Source of the DNA: Candidatus Methylospira mobilis
GTDB taxonomy: Bacteria > Pseudomonadota > Gammaproteobacteria > Methylococcales > Methylococcaceae
NCBI RefSeq assembly: GCF_009498235.1
Contig: NZ_CP044205.1
Location: forward strand, 1,985,389 to 2,049,388
DNA: 64,000 nucleotides
Reading direction: 5' to 3'
In this document: positions 35,591 through 44,523 of the stretch, piece after piece
Numbering within the stretch: the first letter of the stretch is position 1
Layout: the number at the start of each line of letters is the position of its first letter
The notes under the pieces: model-generated
Seen by the model: only the letters and a program-made list of their open reading frames with translations
Database searches by the model: none
What the model was told of the DNA's origin: nothing
Translations under genes and position numbers: made by a program

Positions 35591-36445
35591 ATGAATAAAC
35601 CATTAACAGCTCTACGTTATGGAGCAGCGGAACCCAGGGTAACGGGAAGTTCAACCCGTAATATTCCGGTGAACTTTTTTGCTTATGAGCCGGAAAGCGC
35701 GGCGCTGACGGCGGAATCCGGCAGTTTCGGGCTGGCGGATTTCAGGGGCGATGCGCAATCCGACGAAAGGAGCTTGCGCGATTATTTTTTAATCGGTGTA
35801 TTGACGCTGCTGGCGCATATTTACATTGTCCAGCAGTTTCACGATACATCCGCCGAAGATGACGCCGTTATCACGCCGGTCAAGGTGCCGCCGATGGTGC
35901 AGGTGACATTGCTTCAGCCGCCCAAGCCCATAGTGGAGCCGCCTCCGCCGCCGCCACCGCAAGTGAAAAAGAAGGTCGAGCCGCCACCGCCGAAAAAAGA
36001 CGTGGTCGCGCTCAAACCGCAAAAACCCAAAATCAAGCCGCCGCCCAAGGAGGTGGAAAGCGAAGAGCCGCCCCCGCCTGCTCCGGTTGCCGCTGTGAAT
36101 GATCCTCCTCCCGCTCCGGTAAAAGCCACGCCGCCGGCGCCGCCTGTTGCGGAAAAGGTGACGGCTCCCAGCGCGAGCGCGGGCTATCTGCATAACCCGG
36201 CGCCGGCTTATCCCAGCATCGCCGAGGATAGAGGTTGGGTCGGCAGGGTTTTGCTGAAAGTGCATGTGCTTCCCAACGGCAGGCCGGATAACGTGACCGT
36301 GCAAACGTCCAGCGGGCACGACGTACTGGATCAGGCTGCCGTCAAGACAGTCAGGAATTCGTGGCATTTCGCTCCGGCCCTGAAGGGTAATACGCCTATC
36401 GACGGCTGGGTGACGGTTCCCATCGTTTTCAACCTGTCCGGTTAG
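35591..36445 (+). CDS. tonB: TonB energy-transducing protein
   Basis: A 284 aa protein spanning the periplasm and energising outer-membrane receptors. An unusually long cytoplasmic N-terminus (about 60 residues) precedes one membrane helix (DYFLIGVLTLLAHIYIVQQF). A Pro/Lys/Glu-rich periplasmic region (about residues 112-195, with PPPPPPPQVKKKVEPPPP) follows, then a TonB C-terminal domain (PAPAYPSIAEDRGWVGRVLL, HDVLDQAAVKTVRNSWHFAPA). exbB and exbD follow, though a repeat element lies between tonB and exbB. It is the likely partner of the receptor at 22116. Confidence 0.93.
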   Translation: MNKPLTALRYGAAEPRVTGSSTRNIPVNFFAYEPESAALTAESGSFGLADFRGDAQSDERSLRDYFLIGVLTLLAHIYIVQQFHDTSAEDDAVITPVKVPPMVQVTLLQPPKPIVEPPPPPPPQVKKKVEPPPPKKDVVALKPQKPKIKPPPKEVESEEPPPPAPVAAVNDPPPAPVKATPPAPPVAEKVTAPSASAGYLHNPAPAYPSIAEDRGWVGRVLLKVHVLPNGRPDNVTVQTSSGHDVLDQAAVKTVRNSWHFAPALKGNTPIDGWVTVPIVFNLSG

Positions 36446-36479
36446 CTATTGGATCAAGAATAGGTTTTACATTATTTTC

Positions 36480-36643
36480 GTAACTATTCAGCTACCGGCA
36501 CTGGGTCTATGGGTAAGTCTGTCGAGACACGCCGTGTGTCCATCCATGGAGGCTCGACTGCGGCATCCTTGCCGCAGACGGTCTCGCCAACCTTACCCGC
36601 AGCTCCTTTTCCATCGTTACGCTCGGTGGTGCTGAATAGTTAT
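36480..36643. repeat. MITE-like element between tonB and exbB
   Basis: The ends are GTAACTATTCAGC and GCTGAATAGTTAT (12 of 13 inverted). Inside are GTCGAGACACGCC, CCATCCATGGAGG, a GCGGCATCCTTGCCGC hairpin and GGTCTCGCC, shared in part with 13944-14148. It is 164 bp, non-coding, and sits inside an otherwise compact operon. Transcription may still run through it. Confidence 0.65.
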
Positions 36644-36682
36644 ATTTCTTCAATTCAAAATTTAATGAGTCGAGGTTCCATC

Positions 36683-37444
36683 ATGCAGAATTTTTCCACA
36701 GCCGCCATCGTTGATGGCACACTTTGGACATTGGGTGCTTTCTCCGTAGCCACATGGGGATTAATCCTGGTCAAGGGTATTCAGCACTTGCGGGTGTCGC
36801 ATTACGACCGCATTTATAACAAAGCCTTCTGGCGCGCTTCGGATCTTTACGCCGCGTCGGAATTGTCGGGATACTTCGGACCGGCTGCTCGTGTCGCTCA
36901 GGCAGGGTTCAGCACGCTGCACGACGCCGATGTCGGGACGACGATCCACGATTTGGAACATACCGGCGATCGTCAGGAGCTGCTCGACCGCCGATTACGC
37001 CAGCAGATGCAGAAAGAGCGCGGGTCGCTGGAAAGCGGGTTGGCCGTGCTGGCGACCATAGGCAGCACAGCGCCCTTTGTCGGCTTGTTCGGCACGGTGT
37101 GGGGCATAATGCATGCCTTGCAGGATATCAGTAAAAGCGGTTCGGCCAGCCTGGACGTGGTGGCGGGTCCTATCGGTGAAGCCCTGATTGCCACCGCCAT
37201 AGGTATTGCCGTAGCGGTTCCCGCAGTAATCGCTTACAACTTTTTTCTACGCCGGAACAAAGTCATCTGGGCGTTTCTCGATAACTTCGCCACGGATTTC
37301 GTGCATCTGGCATTGAAAACCTCCTTTATTATCAAACGCCCCGTCAAGAGAGGGGGGGATACTCCTGAAGTCGTCGTGCAAGGTAAAAATCCGGTTGTCG
37401 AACTTCACCGTGACTCTATCTACGCGAAGGAGGCGCACGCCTGA
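36683..37444 (+). CDS. exbB: ExbB proton-channel protein (MotA/TolQ/ExbB family)
   Basis: A 253 aa inner-membrane protein that, with ExbD, uses the proton gradient to drive TonB. It has a first membrane helix (GTLWTLGAFSVATWGLILVKGIQHL), a cytoplasmic domain with RQQMQKERGSLESGLAVLATIGSTAPFVGLFGTVWGIMHALQ, the hallmark ExbB helix, and a third helix GEALIATAIGIAVAVPAVIAYN. ATG 36683 has GAGG about 7 nt upstream; ATG 36665 is also possible. The stop overlaps exbD (TGATG). Confidence 0.94.
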   Translation: MQNFSTAAIVDGTLWTLGAFSVATWGLILVKGIQHLRVSHYDRIYNKAFWRASDLYAASELSGYFGPAARVAQAGFSTLHDADVGTTIHDLEHTGDRQELLDRRLRQQMQKERGSLESGLAVLATIGSTAPFVGLFGTVWGIMHALQDISKSGSASLDVVAGPIGEALIATAIGIAVAVPAVIAYNFFLRRNKVIWAFLDNFATDFVHLALKTSFIIKRPVKRGGDTPEVVVQGKNPVVELHRDSIYAKEAHA

Positions 37445-37851
37445 TGGCCTTTCAAACCCAAAGCGAAGACGACGGCGTACTGAGCGAAATCAACGTCACG
37501 CCGCTGGTGGATGTGATGCTGGTGCTGCTGATCGTATTTATAGTCACCGCGCCATTGTTGACCAACGCCGTGCATGTCAATCTGCCGAAAACGGCGGAAA
37601 CCGCCCCTCCGGAGGAAAAGAAGGCGGTCGATGTGAGCATAGACGCTCAGGGCAAGGTGTATATCGACAAAATGGAAACCAGCGTGGAAGGGCTCGAGTC
37701 CGAGTTGAAGACGCGCAAGGTTAGCGATCCCGAACTTGCGCTGCATCTCCATGCCGACGAAGGCGTGAATTATGGCATCGTGGCGAAAACCATGGCGGGC
37801 ATAGAACGCGCCGGCGTCACAAAATTGTCGGTGCTTACCATCGCACAGTAA
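37444..37851 (+). CDS. exbD: ExbD biopolymer transport protein
   Basis: A 135 aa protein with one N-terminal membrane helix (VTPLVDVMLVLLIVFIVTAPLL), whose Asp (LVDVM) is the proton-carrying residue of the family. The periplasmic domain follows (HVNLPKTAETAPPEEKKAVDVSID...). It is translationally coupled to exbB by a one-base overlap and completes the TonB complex. Confidence 0.94.
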   Translation: MAFQTQSEDDGVLSEINVTPLVDVMLVLLIVFIVTAPLLTNAVHVNLPKTAETAPPEEKKAVDVSIDAQGKVYIDKMETSVEGLESELKTRKVSDPELALHLHADEGVNYGIVAKTMAGIERAGVTKLSVLTIAQ

Positions 37852-38088
37852 GCCGAATCCCTTAAAGGCGGGTTGATGCGTGACATTGTATGCGGATGAA
37901 AACTATTCAGTCGCCGGCGTTGAGGTAAGATTGCCGGGCTACGGCGTATCCGTCCATGCGGAAGATTGTTTATGGCGGCTTCCCTGTGCCCGGAAACTGT
38001 TCCATCAATTTGCCTCATCGCCCCTTGTACATATCAGGCATGGCGCTACTGAAGGGTCGAATTAATCACAGCGGAAGGGGATACATTA

Positions 38089-38652
38089 ATGAGCATAGTC
38101 GGAATATCGGGAAGTCTAGCCGATCCGTCCAGAACCTCGGTACTGGTCGATTTGATTGTCGGACAGGTTGCGGTTGGCGCTTTCTCCAAAAAAAGTTTTG
38201 TCAGCATAGCCGGCATAGCGCCCAGTTTGGGCGCGGCGCTTGATCCGCAAAGCATACCAGCCGAGATCGGCTCCGCTTATGAAAAGCTCATAGCCGCGGA
38301 TGTCATCGTGGTTGGGACACCGGTTTACAAAGGGTCTTACTCCGGCCTGTTAAAGCATTTTTTCGACCTGCTGGACCCCAAGTCGCTCAGAGGCAAGGTA
38401 GCCGTGCTGGCGGCAACCGGAGGAAGCGATCATCACAGCCTGGTGCTGGAACATCAATTACGTCCACTGCTAAGTTTTTTCGGCGTGTACACCATCCCGG
38501 CGACGGTGTATGTCAAAGATTCCGATTTTGTGAAAGAGGACGGAAACTATCGGCTCAGCAATCCGGATATCAGCGCGCGCATCGATACCATCGTTGCGCA
38601 AACACTGGGGTTGATTGGCCGCAGCAATTCGGTGAGCTCAATTGCCGCCTAA
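38089..38652 (+). CDS. NADPH-dependent FMN reductase (SsuE/MsuE-like)
   Basis: A 187 aa flavodoxin-like reductase that supplies free FMNH2 to two-component monooxygenases. It begins MSIVGISGSLADPSRTSVLV (flavin phosphate loop), has the SsuE-type segment GTPVYKGSYSGLLKHFFDLL, and ATGGSDHHSLVLEHQLRPLLSFFG. In SsuE the Tyr after PVYK lies on the pi-helix that shapes tetramer formation and flavin transfer. It is the only such reductase in the window, so it probably serves the four SsuD-like enzymes, although it is not adjacent to any of them. Confidence 0.9.
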   Translation: MSIVGISGSLADPSRTSVLVDLIVGQVAVGAFSKKSFVSIAGIAPSLGAALDPQSIPAEIGSAYEKLIAADVIVVGTPVYKGSYSGLLKHFFDLLDPKSLRGKVAVLAATGGSDHHSLVLEHQLRPLLSFFGVYTIPATVYVKDSDFVKEDGNYRLSNPDISARIDTIVAQTLGLIGRSNSVSSIAA

Positions 38653-38792
38653 CCGGCCTGGCTTGGCCTAATAGCAACATTAACTATCGCGGATTGAAGG
38701 TCTGGCAACAGCAGTGCTGCCGGAGTGACCGTCCACAGGCATATAACTGATTCCTTTTCCAGTGCTGTCCGGCTGCAGCTGTGGGATGCGTT

Positions 38793-40922
38793 ATGTCTAC
38801 GTCTACAGAATTTGTACGGCACCCAAAATTCATGAACATACTCCGCCGATCTTTCCGTTTTTTCTCCGAACACATACTGCTTACTGTCTCTATCCCGGTT
38901 GCAGGGGTACTGCTGGGCGTTGCCGCCACGCATGACCTTCAGTGGCCGGGCGAGCCGGGCAATTTTTCTGCCGCCGTCGCAGCGCATTTGCAAACGGCAT
39001 GGGAGAACGTCGTAGCGGTGCAATCCGCTCTGGCGCACGGGCGCGTCGCCGACATATTTGCGACCCGGCTTCTTGGGACGGTTATTGCCGCGTCTATCGG
39101 TTTTGTCCTGATCACGCAGGTTTTCCGTCGTGTACGGCCAAAAAAAGCTGAGTTCCTGAAGAATATCTGGCGCGTCATCCAGTTCATCCCGGAATACCGC
39201 GGACGTATTTTCGGCGTACTGGCCGCAGGGACCGCGATAGGCGCTATCGGTGCAGGCACGCCTTATCTGTACAAGAAGATCGTCGATGTGATTACCCGGC
39301 TGGCCTATGGCCGTCTGGCGTACGACGAAGCGGCTGAAACCATTCTTCAGGTGCTTGCGCTGTTTTTTTTCCTGCGCTTCGCCCTGGTGGTGCTGGGCGC
39401 TTTGCAGGACAAGCAGGCCGACGATCTCTGGCTGGAAACGGTAAGCACTTTCCGTCAGCGGGTGTTTGACAACATGACCCGCATGTCCATCGACTATTTC
39501 GAGAAAACACGGGCCGGTGAGATTATGGATCGCTTCGGTGCCATTCCGTCCATTACCCAATGGCTGTTCTCGCTGACCGAAGGTACGCTGGCGAACATTC
39601 TGCAAATGTTCTTTATCATCGGCGTGCTGTTATGGAGGGCGCCCATCATCGGCGGGCTGATGAGCGCGGTGCTGATCCTCAATTTTTATATTTCCTACCG
39701 GACCGTGGGCTGGGCCAAACCCTACCGGCGCGGCTGGCAGGCCATGGCCGGGCGCATGGCCGGTTTGCTGTCGGAGATGGTCGGCAATATTGCCACCGTG
39801 CGCAGCTTCGGCGGCGAACCGGCGGTGAAACAGCGCTATGACGAAACCCAGGAGCAGTGGAAAGTCACCCGGGACATGCTCCACAAGGTTGAATGGCGTT
39901 CGACCCTGGCATTGAACGTCGTCAACGCCGTGGGCGTCAGTGCTTCAGTGGGCCTCGCTACTTACAGCGCCCTGCATGGAGGGATGACGGCCGGGGACAT
40001 CCTGCTGGTTCTGACCCTGACGCAGAGCCTGATTACCACGATTGCCCCCATCGCCAGACAAATCAATCAGGCCGGAGATATCGAAGCCAGCGCCGAACGG
40101 CTGGTGGAGTTGCTGGATGTGGACACCGAACTGGCCGACAGCCACGATGCCATGGATCTTGTAACTATCGAAACCATTGCTTTTGAGCATGTCGGCTTCG
40201 CCTATCCCGGCAAGAATGCTGCAGCCGTCCACGACGTCTCTTTTTTCCTGCAGGACGGCGAAACCCTGGCTCTGGTCGGTCTCAGCGGCAGCGGCAAATC
40301 GACGATAGTGAAGCTGCTGATGCGCTTTTACGATCCGACCGAAGGGCGTATCCTGATCAATGGCCGCGATTTGCGCGAGTACAAACAGCGCTCGGTGCGC
40401 GCCCGGATGGGCGTGGTGCTGCAGGATGTGGCCCTTTTCAACGACAGCATCGGTGAAAACATCGCCTTCGCCCGTCCGGGAGCCTCCGCGGAGGCTATTC
40501 AGGCCGCGGCCGCGGCCGCTCATGCCGACAGCTTCATCCGGCGCATGAGCGACGGTTACGAGACGCTGGTAGGCGAGCGCGGCATCAAGCTTTCCGGCGG
40601 CGAAAAACAGCGCGTCGCGATTGCCCGCGCAATACTCAAAGACCCGGAGCTGATCATTCTGGACGAGGCCACCAGCGCGCTGGACTCGGAGTCCGAAGTG
40701 CTGGTGCGACAGGGGTTGGAGCAGCTGGTTTCCGGGCGCAGTTCAGTAATTATCGCCCACCGGCTCAGCACCGTCATGAACGCCGATCAGATACTGGTTT
40801 TGAAGGAGGGCCGAGTGGTCGAGCGCGGACGTCATGAAGATCTGGCCAATCGGGACGGCGGACTCTATGCCAGACTGTTCGAAATCCAGACCCAGGGCTG
40901 GCTGGAAGGATTGGCAGCTTGA
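38793..40922 (+). CDS. ABC exporter with extra N-terminal membrane domain
   Basis: About 709 aa. Two extra hydrophobic helices near the N-terminus (ILLTVSIPVAGVLLGVAA and FATRLLGTVIAASIGFVLI) precede a standard six-helix exporter core and an ATPase with Walker A GLSGSGKS, LSGGEKQRVA, Walker B LIILDEATSALD and IIAHRLST. All catalytic residues are consensus, so it likely works as a homodimer of the MsbA/lipid or multidrug type. ATG 38793 (MSTSTEF) is preferred over the GTG/ATG just upstream. It follows the FMN reductase by 140 nt. The substrate is unknown. Confidence 0.87.
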   Translation: MSTSTEFVRHPKFMNILRRSFRFFSEHILLTVSIPVAGVLLGVAATHDLQWPGEPGNFSAAVAAHLQTAWENVVAVQSALAHGRVADIFATRLLGTVIAASIGFVLITQVFRRVRPKKAEFLKNIWRVIQFIPEYRGRIFGVLAAGTAIGAIGAGTPYLYKKIVDVITRLAYGRLAYDEAAETILQVLALFFFLRFALVVLGALQDKQADDLWLETVSTFRQRVFDNMTRMSIDYFEKTRAGEIMDRFGAIPSITQWLFSLTEGTLANILQMFFIIGVLLWRAPIIGGLMSAVLILNFYISYRTVGWAKPYRRGWQAMAGRMAGLLSEMVGNIATVRSFGGEPAVKQRYDETQEQWKVTRDMLHKVEWRSTLALNVVNAVGVSASVGLATYSALHGGMTAGDILLVLTLTQSLITTIAPIARQINQAGDIEASAERLVELLDVDTELADSHDAMDLVTIETIAFEHVGFAYPGKNAAAVHDVSFFLQDGETLALVGLSGSGKSTIVKLLMRFYDPTEGRILINGRDLREYKQRSVRARMGVVLQDVALFNDSIGENIAFARPGASAEAIQAAAAAAHADSFIRRMSDGYETLVGERGIKLSGGEKQRVAIARAILKDPELIILDEATSALDSESEVLVRQGLEQLVSGRSSVIIAHRLSTVMNADQILVLKEGRVVERGRHEDLANRDGGLYARLFEIQTQGWLEGLAA

Positions 40923-40987
40923 GCGCTTAATTAGTAAAGATTGCTGCGTAAAAGTGGTAAAATTATTATTTATTATCAGGTTGGAGT

Positions 40988-41538
40988 ATGGCTCGCAACA
41001 TTGAAATCAAGGCCCGCATCGATAGCGCTGTTGCCATCGCAGCTAAAGCCGGAGCCATTTCGGATGAAGGGCCGATCGAAATTCCGCAAGACGATACCTT
41101 TTTTGTTGTGAGTCCGGACGTCTGAAACTTCGGGCGTTTGCAGACGGAAGTGGAGAACTCATCTTCTATCGGCGAGCCGGCCAGCAAGGACCGAAGGAAT
41201 CGTTTTACATGCGATTTCCAACCGGTTCGCCGGACACGCTACGCGATGCGCTGACTCTGGCTTACGGCCAAGTCGGGCGAGTGAGCAAGCATCGCACTTT
41301 ATTTCTGATTGGAAGAACCCGCGTTCACATCGACATAGTGGAGGGTCTGGGTCAGTTCATGGAACTGGAGGTGGTGCTTGCGGACTGCGAATCTGCCGAT
41401 GCCGGCATCCTGGAGGCTCGGGCATTAATGGAACAGCTTGGAATTGACCCGCGGCAGTTGATCGAAAGCGCCTATGTTGATTTACTTGCGCAACAGGGGA
41501 ATGTCGATTTTACGTTGATATCAAATTATTCAGAATGA
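40988..41538 (+). pseudogene. CYTH-domain (class IV adenylate cyclase-like) gene, frameshifted
   Basis: ATG 40988 (with GGAGT upstream) gives MARNIEIKARIDS...EIPQDDTFF, the CYTH start with its ExExK-like charged strand. After the T-run at 41099-41104 the frame shifts: one missing base would give FFRCESGRLKLRAFADGSGELIFYRR..., continuing in frame to TGA 41538. The reconstructed protein is about 183 aa and a typical CYTH phosphatase/cyclase-like domain. The stop overlaps the next start (ATGA). Single-base loss in a homopolymer could be real decay or a sequencing error. Confidence 0.75.
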
Positions 41539-42050
41539 GTACCCTCCCCGAACGAATTAAACAATGCGCTCGTCTTAACGGGTATTTCGTTCTGCGCTCC
41601 GGGAAAGTCAACGGCACCTATTTCGACAAGTAGCAGTTCGAAGCCAATCCGCAGCTTTTGCTTGCTGTCGCCCAGGAAATGGCGCTGCTTGTGCCGCAAG
41701 GTACGGAAGTGCTTGCCGGGCTTGAAATGGGCGGTATACCTATCGTCACGGTGATGAGCCAGATAACCGGGATTCCTGCCGCCTTCATCCGCAAGCAGCC
41801 GAAAGATTACGGAACATGTAAATACGCGGAGGGCGCAGGCCTATTCGGCAAACGTTTCGTGCTCATTGAAGATATTGTTTCCAGTGGCGGAGCGATCATG
41901 GATGCGTTGGCAAAGCTCAAGGCAGATCACCTGGCCCCTGATAGCGCGCTCTGCGTGATCGATCGAGAGACCGGCGGTAAAGAGGCGCTTGCCGGCGTGG
42001 ACTTGCCTCTCAAGGCGCTTTTCACGATTTCGCAGATAGAGGATGCGTAA
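41535..42050 (+). pseudogene. pyrE: Orotate phosphoribosyltransferase-like gene with internal amber stop
   Basis: ATG 41535 begins MSTLPERIKQCARLNGYFVL, reaches NGTYFDK and meets TAG at 41631-41633, then continues QFEANPQLLLAVAQEMALL. The family motif there is D-K-Y-Q-F, so one base change from TAC/TAT to TAG explains the stop. The rest is intact, including the PRPP-binding motif FVLIEDIVSSGGA. Reconstructed length is about 171 aa. A restart at ATG 41658 would lack the N-terminal hood. If this were the only pyrE, the cell would need uracil; a second copy elsewhere is likely. Confidence 0.8.
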
Positions 42051-42096
42051 TGCTTACGGTCAGTGTCTGCCGTTTCCATAAAATGCATGAATACTC

Positions 42097-42696
42097 ATGT
42101 ATTTGTATGTAGTTCGCCACGGCGAGACGCAAGCCAATGCCGAAGGGCGTTACCTCGGTGCGCTGGATACCGGGCTTACGGCGTGTGGAATAAATCAGGT
42201 GGAGGCGCTCAAATCCAGGCTGCCGGCACATATTGATGCCGTTGTGGTGTCTCCACTTCGTCGAGCGCAACAAACGGCCCAAATCATCTTTGATAATTCG
42301 TCTCTTTCGCTACGAGCCATGCATGCATTTCGCGAGCGTCATGTGGGTGTATTCGAGGGACTGACCCAAACTGAGGCGCGAGCGCGATATCCTGAGCTTT
42401 GGTCGCAGAACATTACGCGACAATGGAATCTTGCGCCGACTGGTGGCGAGTCGATTGCAGCGGTTTTTATTCGCGTTCAGCGGGGATTGTGCGATTTACT
42501 TGCCGATTATCCGCAACAAGTCGTCGTTCTTGTTGCGCACGGTTTTATTGCGAAGACGATACGCGCTCTGGTTCGCCGGGATTTTTCCGACTTCTTTGAT
42601 TGGCAATTGGAAAACGGTGCTGTGCTGTCGTTACAGCTGACAGATAATTTTGGCATTGATTATGATGTCCGTGCGCTGCTGGCGGTTCGGTTTTGA
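42097..42696 (+). CDS. Histidine phosphatase family protein
   Basis: A 199 aa phosphatase of the phosphoglycerate-mutase-like clan. The catalytic RHG motif is in VVRHGETQANAEGRYLG, followed by SPLRRAQQTA, the ERHVGVFEGL acid-region and the second His in VVLVAHGFI. It acts on a small phosphorylated metabolite; the family includes CobC and GpmB-like enzymes, and the exact substrate is unclear. It is the only intact member of a four-gene plus-strand run between 40988 and 43170 whose other members are all broken. Confidence 0.87.
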   Translation: MYLYVVRHGETQANAEGRYLGALDTGLTACGINQVEALKSRLPAHIDAVVVSPLRRAQQTAQIIFDNSSLSLRAMHAFRERHVGVFEGLTQTEARARYPELWSQNITRQWNLAPTGGESIAAVFIRVQRGLCDLLADYPQQVVVLVAHGFIAKTIRALVRRDFSDFFDWQLENGAVLSLQLTDNFGIDYDVRALLAVRF

Positions 42697-42730
42697 CTGT
42701 CAGTGGCACGCTGACCGGTTTACATTTTCG

Positions 42731-43170
42731 ATGCGCGCGCACATACGAAACGAACTTGTTGCCATTGAGCCTCTTGATGGGGTGGAACAGGAGCATCTCG
42801 CGGATGCATTGGCATGGGTTGATTCTGGGGCCGAGTTGTTCAGGGTCGAAAAACCGGCCACGTCGAGCCGGAAGAGCATCCAAGAAATACCGTTTTGCGC
42901 GAGCTCAAGGAAGAGCTTGGGTTTACTGCGGCTCACGATATCGAGCCGCCGCTGATGATCACATGCACAACGACCGTCCGCCTTACGGCTGGGCATACCG
43001 ATGTCTCGCTCTGGTATATCGTTCATGCGAGCCGCGTGCAGGAAATGAAATACGATGAAACCGAGTTCAGCGGCATACGGTGGTTCCCGGTTTCCATGCT
43101 ATTTTTTTGGAAAATAAAAGGACACCCATTTTTATCTACTGATTTAATTCCGGTCGGCGGTCATGGCTGA
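42731..43170 (+). pseudogene. NUDIX hydrolase, internally deleted and frameshifted
   Basis: The N-terminal part MRAHIRNELVAIEPLDGVEQ...WVDSGAELFRVEKPAT is in one frame. It then joins directly, in a different frame, to GHVEPEEHPRNTVLRELKEELGF, a perfect NUDIX box (G-x5-E-x7-REL-x-EE-x-G). About 45 residues usual between these parts are missing; the junction lies at a CCGGCC repeat near 42860, consistent with deletion between short repeats. The end after GIRWFP is also unusual. It is non-functional as written. Confidence 0.75.
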
Positions 43171-43256
43171 TCAACAGCGTGAGCGACGAGCTTTCTAATG
43201 CCTCGCCGCTCTTGTAAACGCTCCCAGCCGGCATGCCGTATTTTTCGTTTCAGCGG

Positions 43257-44051
43257 TTAATCGCCCGGTAGCGCTTTTAGCCAATCGACAACCGAATTTG
43301 CCGCCGCCCGCGTTATATTGGCATGATCCGAATCAATGTCGATGCGTTCCAGGTGGGCCGTCGCGGGCAGATGGGCAACAACCAGCGCAGAAAATTTTTG
43401 TGTTGCGGGGTCGTTGTTCGCTGCTGCGAACCAGGCAATATGTCTGGTCTTTACCCGCGGTGCAAACAGAGACATCGCGGCAGGTCCGGTGGGGTCGTAT
43501 TAGGAAAGATAGACTGCGGCTGGCAATAGCAGGGTTTTGCCGCTGGGAACTTCGACAAAATCCGACGTCTGGTTTGCGCTTTTGGCGCGTAGGATTTCTC
43601 TGGCCTTCGTCACGCTTTCACCTGCCAGCTTTAATGCCGTGTCGCCCTCGGGGAAATGTGCGGGGGCAAGTAGAACCGCCGCGGCAAGCCTTTCATCCGT
43701 TGTCGCCCAGCGGAGCGCTGCGTTTCCGCCCAAACTATGACCGGCTACCACAATCCTGCGTGCGCCTTGTGCGCGCAAGCGGGATATGGCACCGGCAATT
43801 TCCTTAACCGCTTTTTGATAGGGTTGGCTGTAGTTAGCGCTGCCCGACCACGGTAATAACGGAACTTCTATGCTGAAGCCTGCCGTTTTCAACGTTTCGC
43901 CCAGCGGCTGCAGGCTTTCGGGATCTGCGCCTTTGCCATGCAGCAGCACTACGCCGGTAATGGCCGGCTCCAGAGCCAGACAGACCGTCGCATTAATTGT
44001 CAAGCCTGTTACGACGGCGAATAGTAGAAGGTAACGCGTAAATAACATCAT
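43257..44051 (-). pseudogene. Secreted alpha/beta-hydrolase with internal ochre stop
   Basis: It starts MMLFTRYLLLFAVVTGLTINATVCLA (signal peptide), continues VVLLHGKGADPESL, and has the nucleophile elbow VAGHSLGGNAAL. TAA at 43502-43500 interrupts after AAVYLS; the same frame then continues YDPTGPAAMSLFAPRVKTRHIAWF... to 43257 with the expected C-terminal half, including the region of the catalytic His (DSDHANI). One point mutation inactivated a protein of about 264 aa. Confidence 0.78.
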
Positions 44052-44362
44052 GTGAGCTCCTTTTTTTATCTTTGATGGCAATCAAATTTGCGATCGTTCC
44101 GATGCGCTGGCATATAGGGTGCGCAACGGAAAACAGCATAAACCGAGCCATAAATTTGGATGCTTTATCGGCTGTTTCGGACGCGAGGCGGCCGTTGAGC
44201 CCCACTTGGCAACTACGGGGAAGGGGCTAAGCATTCATGGTGACTTATATCTAAATATTATTAGCATATAACTAAAAAAATTTGATAAACTGTTAATAGT
44301 GATGTAAGCAGCATTAGTGTTGCTGTATGTATGTATAGATATTGTGCTGACTGGATAACCGG

Positions 44363-44401
44363 AGGCCGAAAGCTTTTAACTTCAGGGCTTTCGGCCTTTT
44401 T
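44363..44401 (+). terminator. Orphan intrinsic terminator upstream of the encapsulin gene
   Basis: The 11-bp stem AGGCCGAAAGC / GCTTTCGGCCT has a 13-nt loop and a T5 run on the plus strand. No plus-strand gene ends upstream: the nearest is the broken NUDIX at 43170, and the gene between reads the other way. It lies 122 nt before the encapsulin start, suggesting a leader attenuator or the end of a small RNA. TTGATA at 44282 could be a weak -35. The rest of 44052-44523 shows no gene. Confidence 0.65.
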
Positions 44402-44523
44402 GTTGTAGCGCAGGCAAAACAAGCGTTTTTTGATGGGGGGAGCTGGCATCCAGGATATAAAGCTTATCCAGCTCATGAGAGTGGACTTTTCATAATCAAT
44501 CAGGACTACCACGGAGATAACAG

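Noticed and set aside
44331-44408. 25-codon possible leader peptide (MYRYCADWITGGRK...)
   Set aside because: No ribosome binding site and only one Cys codon, so it does not look like a cysteine-sensing attenuation peptide; it simply crosses the terminator hairpin.
44261-44512. 83-codon minus-strand frame upstream of encapsulin
   Set aside because: It crosses the terminator stem and has no family or start signal.
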